Positions 1-7,277 of a DNA stretch of 17,837 nucleotides are shown here, piece after piece (positions within the stretch are counted from its first letter, which is position 1; each line of letters starts with the position of its first letter). The stretch covers positions 1 to 17,837 of the forward strand of contig CANHLB010000012.1 in assembly GCA_947461335.1 (NCBI GenBank). The letters run 5' to 3'. The notes under the pieces were generated by a model that did not search any database, was not told the origin of the DNA, and worked only from the letters and a program-made list of their open reading frames with translations. The translations under genes were made by a program, and so were the position numbers. This stretch comes from Burkholderiaceae bacterium. GTDB lineage: Bacteria; Pseudomonadota; Gammaproteobacteria; Burkholderiales; Burkholderiaceae.

Positions 1-404
1 TCAATCATGTCAGGGTAGCCAAGCAAACCTTTCCACCAATACATTAGGGAGAAAGTGCAGGGCTTTACTTCTACCAATCCTTTGTTAGTCGACTTGGCAA
101 AGTAGAGGCCATAAAATTCATCATCTTGTGCTAAGCCGTATTGATCAACTTTAGGGGATTTAGATGCAGCCTTTTTCACAGGCTTCTTAGAAGCTTTCTT
201 CGCTACAGCCTTTTTAGGTGCAGGTTTCTTTGCAGGAGCTTTCTTAGCGACCACTTTTTTTACTACTTTTTTCACTACCTTTTTCACCGCCTTTTTACTT
301 GCTACTTTCTTGCTAGCAACTTTTTTGACGGCTTTCTTTGCAGGGGCTTTTTTTACCACCTTAGTAGCTACTTTCTTTTTTGCTGAGGACTTCTTTGTAG
401 CCAT
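1..404 (-). CDS. Histone H1-like Lys/Ala/Val-rich protein with a non-basic C-terminal part (partial, runs off left edge)
   Basis: Reading the minus strand from the ATG at 404-402 gives 134 complete codons without a stop before the window ends. Residues 1-85 are a low-complexity basic tail of Lys, Ala, Val, Ser and Pro in repeating units such as APAKK, AVKK and VASKK. This composition is typical of bacterial H1-like proteins (HctB, AlgP, BpH1), which bind DNA non-specifically and compact the nucleoid. From about residue 86 the composition changes abruptly to a normal globular sequence with acidic and aromatic residues (QDDEFYGLYFAKS, then LMYWWKGLLGYPDMI), which I do not recognise. A plausible ribosome site, AAGGGT, lies about 8-10 nt upstream of the ATG. 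DNA binding is inferred from composition. The role of the C-terminal part is unknown, and its true end is outside the window. Confidence 0.75.
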   Translation of the reverse strand, partial: MATKKSSAKKKVATKVVKKAPAKKAVKKVASKKVASKKAVKKVVKKVVKKVVAKKAPAKKPAPKKAVAKKASKKPVKKAASKSPKVDQYGLAQDDEFYGLYFAKSTNKGLVEVKPCTFSLMYWWKGLLGYPDMI

Positions 405-550
405 GGTTTATTACCCTTCTTTTGGTGTTATTGTGCTTAAGTGCTTATAGATATTACTGCAATTTCCCTACAGTTTTAATACTGGCTGTATGGGGTTTGT
501 CCTGCCTCATAACAAACAGGGCCTATTGAATATAAACACCACTATGAGCA

Positions 551-579
551 TTGTCCAATTGCTTAGCAAGGGATACACT
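551..579 (+). promoter_or_regulatory. Possible sigma-70 promoter for the ydcH-asmA pair
   Basis: TTGTCC at 551-556 (4 of 6 match to the -35 consensus) and TACACT at 574-579 (4 of 6 match to the -10) are separated by exactly 17 bp. This predicts a start near 586 and a leader of about 37 nt. The 405-622 gap separates divergent genes, so a promoter is expected here. The matches are moderate and the call rests on pattern only. I see no other clear element in this gap. Confidence 0.3.
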
Positions 580-622
580 AAAAACTAGTCAGTTTCGTAT
601 AACCTAAATATAAAGAGGGCTT

Positions 623-838
623 ATGTTTCCTGAATTCCGCGAGTTAATCACCCAGTTAAAAACTACAGATCGTCACTTTTCTCATTTATTTGATAAGCAC
701 AATAAGTTAGATCAAAAGATCCTCAGAATGGAAGACCATAAGGAACCCGGGACTCCAGAAGAGATTGAGACCTTAAAAAAAGAAAAGTTGCTTCTAAAGG
801 ACCAAATCTATGCAGTCTTAAAAAAGGCGAGCAGTTAG
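623..838 (+). CDS. YdcH/DUF465 family small coiled-coil protein
   Basis: This 71-residue protein matches the DUF465 (YdcH) pattern along its whole length: an opening MFPEFRELITQLK, then HFSHLFDKHNKLDQKI, an acidic turn, and a closing Lys-rich helix ending LLLKDQIYAVLKK. The family forms short helical hairpins and is common in proteobacteria, but its biochemical function is not established. The start is well supported: AGAGGG at 614-619 lies just upstream of the ATG. The asmA-like gene begins 37 nt after the stop on the same strand, so the two may be co-transcribed, although I know of no functional link. Length and sequence are typical. Confidence 0.88.
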   Translation: MFPEFRELITQLKTTDRHFSHLFDKHNKLDQKILRMEDHKEPGTPEEIETLKKEKLLLKDQIYAVLKKASS

Positions 839-875
839 GCCTTTTAATATTAGTACCTTATAGAATCATCTTGAA

Positions 876-2678
876 ATGCGTAAACCGTTCAAAATTATCC
901 TCATCGCCTTTGCTGTATTTTCCTGCCTATCCGCTCTGGGGGCTTGGTATGCAGTTTCATTTGTTAATCCAACTCAATTGACTGGTTTATTGAGTTCCTC
1001 CGTAAAAGCAGCTACTGGGCGAGAGTTGAAAATCACGGGGCCGGTCACCTTAAAATTATTTCCTTCAATTAGCGTTAAAGCAGAGCAAGTTGCTTTGGGT
1101 AACGCTCCATGGGCAAGCGCTCCCGAGATGCTCTCGATTAAAACTATTGAGCTGGAGGTAAAACTACTGCCACTTTTTCTAAAGCGTGTAGAAATCAGCA
1201 CCATTAAGCTTTCAGGGCTTGACGCCCATTTACAGGCAAGTAAAGCCGGACAAAATAATTGGGATTTAACACCACCCACGGTAGAAGATACTACGGGAAA
1301 GAGTCCCGCAGCTTCTCAGACGGAGTCCGATGAAAGTAATTTTGTTGCCATAGAAACTATCACTGTTTCAGATGCCAAGATTAGCTATGAGGACGGAAGC
1401 GGGCCAGCCAAAATCATTTCAGTGCCAAAATTTTCTTTAAATGGAGGCGGAGGAAAAACCGCCATCCTGCTAGATCTGCAATATCAAAATTACAAAATAG
1501 ATCTCAAGGGTAAAACAAGCTCTTTGCGCCAGACCATACTCGATTGGAATCAAAGCCCAGTCAAAATGAATCTAGACTTGACACTCACGTTAAATGGTAA
1601 AGCTTTAGGCATTGAAGGGGAAATTGACAAGACGCCTAAGAAAACGTCCCAATTTGATATCAGGCTCAAATCGAAATCGTTTGACTTGGTTCCCTTAGTA
1701 GCCGCTTCTCTTGCTGCCTCAGGAAGCAATCCAACAGCAGTATCTAAACCCTTAGCAAGTCAGACCCAATTCTTCTTTAGTAATGAGCCTTTACCAATGG
1801 GTTTGTTACCAAGTGCCAACGGCAAGATTACAGTCAGTATTGATCAGCTTGGCTTGCCCAATAAAACAACTCTTAATAACCTCAGTGGTCATATCTTATT
1901 TAACGACAGCCGTATAGACCTCAATGATTTGAAGTTTGCGCTTGGCAAAGGCCAAGGTCAGGCCCAAATTTCAGTTGCAGACTTTCAAGGCGAGAGCCCT
2001 AAGATTGCTATCAAGCTTTTAGCTAAGGGTTTTTCTCTCGAGCAAATACTGCTCAGTGCTGATGCTGGTACTAAAGTCAGTGGAGGCTCTACCCAACTTG
2101 CCCTAAATTTGCAGGGCAAAGGAAAAAGCCTGCATCAGTTTTTAAGTACTGCTAATGGCGTAGCCCAAGTCAGTGTTGGAAAGGCAAGCCTAGGATCCAA
2201 GGTATTTAATAATGCTGGTGATTTAGTTGTCACTATATTTAATGCTGTTAATCCGCTGCATAAAAGCTCAGACCAAACAATCTTGGAATGTGCTGTAGCT
2301 TATTTGCCGGTGAGTAATGGAATAGTGGCAGTGAAGGATTCAGTTGGGGTCGAGACAGATAAGTTAGACATTACTTTATCGGGTACGGTTAACCTCAATA
2401 CCGAAGCCATTAATTTAAACGTTAATCCCAACGATAAGTCGGGGCTAACTACCGGAATTGACTTGGGAGGATTGGTGAAGATTGATGGTACCTTGTTAAA
2501 TCCTCAAACGGGCATCAATAAACAAGGTGTTGTTAGTAGTGCCGCATCTATTGGCCTTGGTATCTTAACGGCAGGCATTAGTATTGCAGCTGAGAATGCT
2601 AAATCATTAGCAAGCAAGAGGCAGCCTTGTAAAACTGCACTACACCCTTGGCAGGATATTTATCCTCAAGCTAATTAA
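876..2678 (+). CDS. AsmA family protein
   Basis: This 600-residue protein has one N-terminal membrane segment (about residues 6-29) followed by a long, beta-rich periplasmic region. Residues 30-130 are typical of the AsmA N-terminal domain: TGRELKITGPVTLKLFPSISVKAEQVALGNAPWAS, then a run through IKTIELEVKLLPLFLKRVEI. The C-terminal AsmA region (about 430-560) includes the usual ECAVAYLPVSNGIV and LDITLSGTVNLNTEAINLNV stretches. AsmA-like proteins are inner-membrane anchored and belong to the group with TamB and YhdP that is linked to outer-membrane assembly and lipid transport across the periplasm. The specific role here is inferred from family. The ATG at 876 has only a weak ribosome site, which fits coupling to the upstream ydcH-like gene. 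It converges on the gene at 2687-3034 with an 8-nt gap and no visible terminator. Confidence 0.88.
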   Translation: MRKPFKIILIAFAVFSCLSALGAWYAVSFVNPTQLTGLLSSSVKAATGRELKITGPVTLKLFPSISVKAEQVALGNAPWASAPEMLSIKTIELEVKLLPLFLKRVEISTIKLSGLDAHLQASKAGQNNWDLTPPTVEDTTGKSPAASQTESDESNFVAIETITVSDAKISYEDGSGPAKIISVPKFSLNGGGGKTAILLDLQYQNYKIDLKGKTSSLRQTILDWNQSPVKMNLDLTLTLNGKALGIEGEIDKTPKKTSQFDIRLKSKSFDLVPLVAASLAASGSNPTAVSKPLASQTQFFFSNEPLPMGLLPSANGKITVSIDQLGLPNKTTLNNLSGHILFNDSRIDLNDLKFALGKGQGQAQISVADFQGESPKIAIKLLAKGFSLEQILLSADAGTKVSGGSTQLALNLQGKGKSLHQFLSTANGVAQVSVGKASLGSKVFNNAGDLVVTIFNAVNPLHKSSDQTILECAVAYLPVSNGIVAVKDSVGVETDKLDITLSGTVNLNTEAINLNVNPNDKSGLTTGIDLGGLVKIDGTLLNPQTGINKQGVVSSAASIGLGILTAGISIAAENAKSLASKRQPCKTALHPWQDIYPQAN

Positions 2679-2686
2679 GTCAATTC

Positions 2687-3034
2687 TTAGAAAACTAGGC
2701 CACTTACAAAGAGGCTAAATAAAGAGATAAAGATACTCGCAAACAATGCAGTCCAGAAGCTGGAGATCGTAAAGCCACTTACTACTGCAGATACCAGCAT
2801 CAATACCAGAGCATTGATTACCAACAGAAATAAGCCCATTGTTAGCACTGTCAAAGGCAGTGTAAAGAGGATGAGTAATGGTTTAACGATAGCATTCGCA
2901 AAGCCCAGAAGCAGGGCAGCGATAACAAGAGACCCCCCATCTGCAAAACGAAGTCCGCTAAAGATATAGCTTGCTACCCAAAGGGATAAAGAGGTTAAAC
3001 CCCACTGAACTAGGAAAGGCGTTAAGTTACCCAT
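2687..3034 (-). CDS. Four-helix membrane protein, PF04020 (YvlD/'phage holin IV') family
   Basis: This 115-residue protein is almost entirely hydrophobic, with about four predicted membrane helices (roughly residues 8-26, 33-58, 60-85 and 90-113). The conserved GFANAIVKPLLILFTLPLTVLTMGLF segment is the family signature of PF04020. Databases often label this family 'phage holin family', but no phage genes are nearby and the label should not be read as lysis function. The function is not established. The start is supported by AAGGAAG about 6 nt before the ATG at 3034. The gene is last in a minus-strand run with slyX (56-nt gap) and the DUF1653-like gene. Confidence 0.85.
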   Translation of the reverse strand: MGNLTPFLVQWGLTSLSLWVASYIFSGLRFADGGSLVIAALLLGFANAIVKPLLILFTLPLTVLTMGLFLLVINALVLMLVSAVVSGFTISSFWTALFASIFISLFSLFVSGLVF

Positions 3035-3090
3035 GGTTTTCTTCCTTTAAAAGTTGGAAAGTCACTGTGCACTTCTATCTTATCAGTCGT

Positions 3091-3288
3091 TTAGTAGTGA
3101 GGGGGGATTTCATCTTTGAGGCTGCTTCCGCCACCATTGCCGCCCGCTTGCTCTTTAACGGCTTTGAGTTCACGATACAGAAACTCTATTTGCTGCTGCT
3201 GTTTATAGACAGTCTCATTCAGCTTTTCAATCAGATCTTCAGTAAAGCTTAATTTGATTTCCAGATTGGTAATTCTATTTTCAGTCAT
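3091..3288 (-). CDS. slyX: SlyX family protein
   Basis: This 65-residue protein has the full SlyX pattern: a coiled coil (residues 3-50) with RITNLEIKLSFTEDLIEKLN and TVYKQQQQIEFLYREL, then a glycine-rich linker and the hallmark terminal PPHY. SlyX is a small coiled-coil protein of unknown biochemical role, named after its neighbour slyD in enterobacteria. The start codon at 3288 has a good ribosome site, AGAGG, at 3296-3300. This lies directly after the stop of the upstream gene (3301-3303), so the two are very probably co-transcribed and translationally coupled. Confidence 0.92.
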   Translation of the reverse strand: MTENRITNLEIKLSFTEDLIEKLNETVYKQQQQIEFLYRELKAVKEQAGGNGGGSSLKDEIPPHY

Positions 3289-3300
3289 TTTTAAACCTCT

Positions 3301-3522
3301 CTAAGTGGAGATGAGTTCAAAGCGCCCATCTTCCATTTCAGCTCTTGGCCTAATCCAAAAATCATGAGATTGGAGGGATTCATATACGTAAGCCGGCTCG
3401 AGGCTTGCTTCAACATTAGCAAGTAAGAGAACCTGATAAAACCCGCCCGTTTTTTTATGCTTGAGCTTACTGCCAGGCTTAAAGAGTCCGTCGTCAGGAG
3501 CGGCCATTTTCGATGTAGTCAT
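3301..3522 (-). CDS. DUF1653-like small protein
   Basis: The 73-residue protein contains FKPGSKLKHKKTGGFYQVLLLA, a variable middle, then YVYESLQSHDFWIRPRAEMEDGRF. The arrangement 'G-x-Y-x-V ... vYesl ... WIRP-x-xM-F' resembles DUF1653, a small beta-barrel-like domain of unknown function. I assign it by pattern recognition only. The ribosome site is weak for the ATG at 3522. An in-frame ATG at 3507 (MAAPDDG) is an alternative start and would shorten the protein by five residues. It is the first gene of the minus-strand run with slyX and the PF04020 protein, and is divergent from the flavin oxidoreductase gene with only about 33 nt between the starts. Confidence 0.7.
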   Translation of the reverse strand: MTTSKMAAPDDGLFKPGSKLKHKKTGGFYQVLLLANVEASLEPAYVYESLQSHDFWIRPRAEMEDGRFELIST

Positions 3523-3549
3523 GTCAAAAATTTACTTTCTTAGTATGAT
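3521..3549 (+). promoter_or_regulatory. Predicted promoter placing transcription start at the oxidoreductase ATG
   Basis: ATGTCA at 3521-3526 (4 of 6) and TATGAT at 3544-3549 (5 of 6) are spaced by 17 bp. The expected transcription start, about 7 nt after the -10, is at 3556, which is the A of the ATG of the flavin oxidoreductase gene. No Shine-Dalgarno sequence is visible before that ATG. A leaderless transcript is therefore inferred. The -35 overlaps the start codon of the divergent gene. Confidence 0.4.
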
Positions 3550-3555
3550 GATGTG

Positions 3556-4554
3556 ATGGCAAATCCCATCCCGTACTCCATTCTAGATATATCTCCCATC
3601 CCTCAGGGATTTACTGCTGCTGATGCCTTACGGAACTCTTTAGATCTAGCCCAGCATGCTGAGAAGTGGGGCTATACCCGCTATTGGGTTGCTGAACACC
3701 ACAATATGACTGGTAATGCTAGTTCAGCTACTGCTGTGCTGATTGCTTATCTAGCCGGTGGCACCTCCAAAATTCGAGTGGGTTCTGGTGGGGTAATGTT
3801 ACCAAACCATGCACCCTTGGTGATTGCTGAGCAATTTGGGACATTGGAATCCTTATATCCTGGTCGAATTGATTTGGGTTTGGGTAGGGCGCCGGGAACA
3901 GATCAGATGACAGCTAGAGCCTTACGTCGTGACTTACTTGGCAGTGATGATCGCTTTCCTCAGGATGTGCGTGAGTTGCAGCATTATTTTGGTCCGATTC
4001 AAGAAGGTCAAGTAGTTAAGGCTATTCCAGGTGCTAACACTGAAGTCCCTATTTGGATTTTGGGATCTAGTTTGTATGGGGCTCAATTGGCAGCCCATTT
4101 TGGTTTGCCATATGCCTTTGCTTCTCACTTTGCACCAGAGCAGCTATTAGAAGCAATGAAGATCTATCGTGAACTCTTTAAGCCCTCAGATCAATTAGTT
4201 AAGCCTTATTGTGCCTTTTTGATGAATGTCGTGGCTGCCGACACCGATCAAGAAGCGCAACATTTATTCACCACCTTGCAACAAAATATGATCAGGATGC
4301 GCCGTAATACTCGCGGTCAGTTGCCGCCACCAATAGCGAATCTTGATGAATTTTGTGAACCCCATGAAAAGGCGGCAGCTGACCATACCTTACAGGTATC
4401 TACAGTGGGCTCAAAAGAAACTGTACAAAAAGGGATGCGCCATTGGTTAGATGCAACCGGAGCAGATGAAATTATTCTGACTGGTCAAATCTTCGATCAC
4501 CAAGCTCGCCTAAGATCATTTGAAATAGCAGCACAAGCCGCCCAAGCTCTCTAA
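3556..4554 (+). CDS. LLM-class flavin-dependent oxidoreductase (bacterial luciferase-like, MsnO8/YhbW type)
   Basis: This 332-residue protein has the signature of the luciferase-like monooxygenase TIM-barrel family: YWVAEHHN (residues 43-50), then [12 protein letters not shown] and [18 protein letters not shown] (about 77-114). It also has [28 protein letters not shown] in the middle and [12 protein letters not shown] near the end. Family members use reduced FMN supplied by a separate reductase to oxidise small substrates. The substrate here cannot be read from sequence. I chose the ATG at 3556; a GTG at 3553 is in frame and would add one residue, but nothing supports it. The stop codon overlaps the stop of the convergent PIN gene, so the two transcripts must overlap or end inside each other's 3' ends. 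Confidence 0.9.
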   Translation: MANPIPYSILDISPIPQGFTAADALRNSLDLAQHAEKWGYTRYWVAEHHNMTGNASSATAVLIAYLAGGTSKIRVGSGGVMLPNHAPLVIAEQFGTLESLYPGRIDLGLGRAPGTDQMTARALRRDLLGSDDRFPQDVRELQHYFGPIQEGQVVKAIPGANTEVPIWILGSSLYGAQLAAHFGLPYAFASHFAPEQLLEAMKIYRELFKPSDQLVKPYCAFLMNVVAADTDQEAQHLFTTLQQNMIRMRRNTRGQLPPPIANLDEFCEPHEKAAADHTLQVSTVGSKETVQKGMRHWLDATGADEIILTGQIFDHQARLRSFEIAAQAAQAL

Positions 4555-4967
4555 AGCTCAAGCGCTTGGTAATTGGCGGTGATGAGGACTCCATCCGTTA
4601 AGGCTGTATTGGCAAACTTCAAGACTTCGTTGTCTTTACTTATTAATGTGCAGGGTCTTGCCGTATAGGCTAAATCAAGAAAGACTTGGTCATCGGGGTC
4701 CTGGCATTTCCAAGGAGACTGGACAATATTTTTGTCGTCGAGGATGCGAGCCAAAGATATCCATTGCTGCAATATCTTTTTTTGATCAACTGTTGTTAAA
4801 GAGAAGAGAGGGCGCGAGAGAACGTCTGCAAACTCTTCTAAAGTTCTCGGGGTAGCAATGGCATCTATTTTTTTATCAAGTAAAGCTTGCTTGAGATGAA
4901 TAGCTCTAAAGTCGTTAAAAACAAATAAGTCCAGTAAAACATTAGTATCGAAGACAGCGATTTGCAT
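4551..4967 (-). CDS. PIN-domain protein, putative toxin-antitoxin toxin component (COG1569 type)
   Basis: The 138-residue protein is a complete PIN domain. It carries the expected acidic metal-binding set: D7 in [10 protein letters not shown]44/E45 in [13 protein letters not shown]92/D93 in [11 protein letters not shown], and D112 in [12 protein letters not shown] domains are Mg/Mn-dependent ribonucleases, and the COG1569 group is usually annotated as a VapC-like toxin. It starts 8 nt after the yaeQ stop with no recognisable ribosome site, so translation probably depends on ribosomes arriving from yaeQ. No antitoxin-like gene lies on either side, which is unusual for a VapC-type toxin. RNase activity is inferred from the intact acidic residues. 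Its target and whether it is toxic are unknown. Confidence 0.85.
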   Translation of the reverse strand: MQIAVFDTNVLLDLFVFNDFRAIHLKQALLDKKIDAIATPRTLEEFADVLSRPLFSLTTVDQKKILQQWISLARILDDKNIVQSPWKCQDPDDQVFLDLAYTARPCTLISKDNEVLKFANTALTDGVLITANYQALEL

Positions 4968-4975
4968 TACAGAAA

Positions 4976-5524
4976 TTAATCCTGATTACTACGCCAAACT
5001 TCAGGTGTAATCGTAACTTGTCCACAGTCGGAAGATACATAAACTTCGCCATCTTGAACGTTGACATGAATCACCATGCTGCGCTGGACCAATTGATTGA
5101 GTTCAGCTGCTTGTGCTGATGGAATAGAGACGATTTCTAAGTTACGAGCACGTGTAAGTTTATTGGCAATCGCATCCCACCAAATTTTGCTGGTTTGACC
5201 TCCATAGCAATACACAATGACTTGGTCAGACCTCCCGCAAGCTTTTAGAATGCGGCGTTCATCTGGTTGACCAATTTCTATCCATAACTTAATGGCATCA
5301 GTGAGATCCTTGATCCATAGATCCGGTTCATCTGTATCACTTAAGCCTTTGGTAAAAACCAAATCCTCATTGGCCTGCAAAGCAAAGGCAATCAGCCTAA
5401 CCATCATGCGCTCTTCAGTTTCTGAAGGGTGTTTTGCAATGGTGAGTGAGTGGCTGCCGTAGTAGTGACGGTCAGAGTCTGCGACATGAAGGTCAGCTTT
5501 GTGGATAGTTGCGCGTAGAGCCAT
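4976..5524 (-). CDS. yaeQ: YaeQ family protein
   Basis: The 182-residue protein matches YaeQ from end to end: it opens MALRATIHKADLHVADSDRHYYGSHSLT, followed by HPSETEERMMVRLIAFAL, GLSDTDEPDLWIKDL, LWIEIGQPDERRI and QVIVYCYGGQ. The fold of YaeQ proteins resembles the PD-(D/E)XK nuclease superfamily. The segments SETEERMM, SDTDEPD and WIEIGQPDE carry the acidic positions that would form such a site, but no cellular activity is firmly assigned. There is no Shine-Dalgarno sequence before the ATG. Instead GATAAT, a good -10 match, ends 5 nt before it, so the mRNA may be leaderless or nearly so. The PIN gene follows 8 nt downstream, suggesting one operon. The divergent neighbour is the FAD oxidoreductase gene. 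Confidence 0.92.
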   Translation of the reverse strand: MALRATIHKADLHVADSDRHYYGSHSLTIAKHPSETEERMMVRLIAFALQANEDLVFTKGLSDTDEPDLWIKDLTDAIKLWIEIGQPDERRILKACGRSDQVIVYCYGGQTSKIWWDAIANKLTRARNLEIVSIPSAQAAELNQLVQRSMVIHVNVQDGEVYVSSDCGQVTITPEVWRSNQD

Positions 5525-5636
5525 GCAGCATTATCGCCTGCCAGACCCTTTAGCTAGCTTTAACCAGTATTATTTACCTTTAGAGCCTTCAAATACTTAG
5601 CAATAAGACTCAAATTACTGTGTAACTTAGAACCCC

Positions 5637-7250
5637 ATGATCCGGATTACTGAACTGCGCCTACCTATCGACCATGCTCCAGAAGCTGTGGAAGTAGCAA
5701 TTTGTAAACGGCTTCATGTAGCTTCAAAAGATCTGATCAGTTTTGAAGTCTTTAAAAGGAGCTACGATGCCAGAAAAAATGTCGCGCTCTCTTTTATTTA
5801 CACGGTAGATCTTTCGGTTAAAAATGAAGAAGAGCTTCTAAAAAAGTTTGATGGTGATATACACGTCCGAGTTTCGCCAGACACTAGCTACCATTTTCTT
5901 GCTCAAGCTCCAGAGTCAATTGCAAGCGGCAAAGCATTACGACCAGTAGTCATCGGATTTGGTCCTTGTGGGATCTTTGCTGCGTTAGTTTTGGCGCAGA
6001 TGGGTTTTAAACCAATCGTACTTGAGCGAGGTAAAAAGGTTCGTGAGCGCACTCAAGATACATGGGGTTTATGGCGTAAAAATATCTTGAATCCTGAATC
6101 TAATGTGCAATTTGGTGAGGGTGGGGCTGGAACATTTTCAGATGGCAAGTTATATAGCCAGATTAAAGACCCTAAGTTTTATGGCCGCAAAGTCATTCAA
6201 GAGTTTATTAAGGCTGGAGCGCCAGCAGAAATTCGGTATGTAGCCAAACCCCATATAGGAACATTTCGTTTGGTGGGTGTAGTAGAAAAAATGCGCCAAG
6301 AAATTATTGAGCTTGGTGGTGAAATTCGTTTTTCACAGAAAGTGATCGGATTTGATATCCAAAACGAACAAATTACTGGTGTCAAAATTGAAGGTCAAGA
6401 TGATCTGCTTGCAGACCATGTCATTTTGGCACTTGGACATAGCGCGCGCGATACCTTCCAGGCCCTGCATGATGCCGGCGTATTTATGGAAGCAAAACCA
6501 TTTTCAGTGGGCTTTCGGATTGAGCATCCGCAATCCCTGATTGATAGGGCGCGCTTAGGTCCTCATGCTGGTAATGAACTCATTGGCGCTGCTGATTACA
6601 AATTAGTACATCACGCTAAAAATGGCCGCTCAGTCTACAGCTTCTGTATGTGTCCTGGAGGCACCGTAGTAGCTGCGGCTTCAGAGCCTAATCGTGTAGT
6701 TACCAATGGAATGAGCCAGTATTCACGTAATGAGCGAAATGCCAATGCCGGTATTGTGGTTGGCATTACTCCTGATGACTATCCTGGTGGACCAATGGCT
6801 GGAATTGAATTTCAACGCGCTATTGAATCAAAGGCCTTTGAGTTGGGCGGTAGAACCTATGAGGCTCCGGGGCAGTTAGTAGGAGACTTTTTGGACGGTA
6901 AGGCATCAACCCAATTTGGCAGCGTTTTACCATCGTATAAGCCAGGCGTACATTTAACTGACTTAGCAGACAGTTTGCCGGCCTATGCAATTGAAGCGAT
7001 ACGTGAAGCTTTACCAGCCTTTGAAAAGCAGATTAAAGGCTTTTCTATGAGGGATGCCGTCTTAACAGGTGTTGAAACTAGAACTTCCTCACCTTTGCGC
7101 ATTACGCGTGGCCCCAATTTTCAGAGTTTAAATATCAAAGGGCTTTATCCAGCAGGCGAGGGGGCTGGGTATGCAGGCGGTATCTTGTCTGCAGGAGTAG
7201 ATGGGATTAAAGTGGCAGAAGCACTTGCCCTAGATTACTTATCTAAGTAA
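5637..7250 (+). CDS. FAD-dependent oxidoreductase, COG2509 type
   Basis: This 537-residue flavoprotein starts with a conserved N-terminal domain of about 95 residues (RITELRLPIDHAPEAVEVAI, then SFEVFKRSYDARK) that precedes the Rossmann fold. The dinucleotide-binding motif is VVIGFGPCGIFAALVLAQMG (residues 104-123), with the acidic end of strand two at E130 in IVLERG. QFGEGGAGTFSDGKLYSQIKDP, CMCPGGTVVAAAS and a C-terminal second FAD motif (YPAGEGAGYAGGILSAGVDG) follow, as in COG2509 'uncharacterised FAD-dependent dehydrogenases'. The reaction is not known to me. No good ribosome site precedes the ATG at 5637. hemN begins 27 nt after the stop on the same strand, so the two are probably co-transcribed. 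A role connected with heme synthesis or redox balance is an inference from that context only. Confidence 0.88.
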   Translation: MIRITELRLPIDHAPEAVEVAICKRLHVASKDLISFEVFKRSYDARKNVALSFIYTVDLSVKNEEELLKKFDGDIHVRVSPDTSYHFLAQAPESIASGKALRPVVIGFGPCGIFAALVLAQMGFKPIVLERGKKVRERTQDTWGLWRKNILNPESNVQFGEGGAGTFSDGKLYSQIKDPKFYGRKVIQEFIKAGAPAEIRYVAKPHIGTFRLVGVVEKMRQEIIELGGEIRFSQKVIGFDIQNEQITGVKIEGQDDLLADHVILALGHSARDTFQALHDAGVFMEAKPFSVGFRIEHPQSLIDRARLGPHAGNELIGAADYKLVHHAKNGRSVYSFCMCPGGTVVAAASEPNRVVTNGMSQYSRNERNANAGIVVGITPDDYPGGPMAGIEFQRAIESKAFELGGRTYEAPGQLVGDFLDGKASTQFGSVLPSYKPGVHLTDLADSLPAYAIEAIREALPAFEKQIKGFSMRDAVLTGVETRTSSPLRITRGPNFQSLNIKGLYPAGEGAGYAGGILSAGVDGIKVAEALALDYLSK

Positions 7251-7277
7251 GTTACGCATCAATTAAAAAAGCCATTT

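Noticed and set aside
141..386. Plus-strand open frame of 81 codons rich in Phe, Arg, Leu and Ser
   Set aside because: It is the antisense image of the Lys/Ala-rich histone-like tail. Its composition follows from AAG/AAA codons read backwards, and it has no ribosome site.
1..404. Tandem DNA repeat in the histone-like gene
   Set aside because: The repetition is at the level of short Lys/Ala/Val motifs with varied codons and spacing, not a regular DNA repeat unit.
2687..3034. Evidence for a prophage from the 'phage holin' family label
   Set aside because: PF04020 proteins are widespread chromosomal membrane proteins, and there are no endolysin, structural or integrase genes nearby.
4551..4967. 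Complete toxin-antitoxin module
   Set aside because: Only the PIN gene is present. yaeQ upstream is not an antitoxin family and no small DNA-binding protein gene is found on either side.
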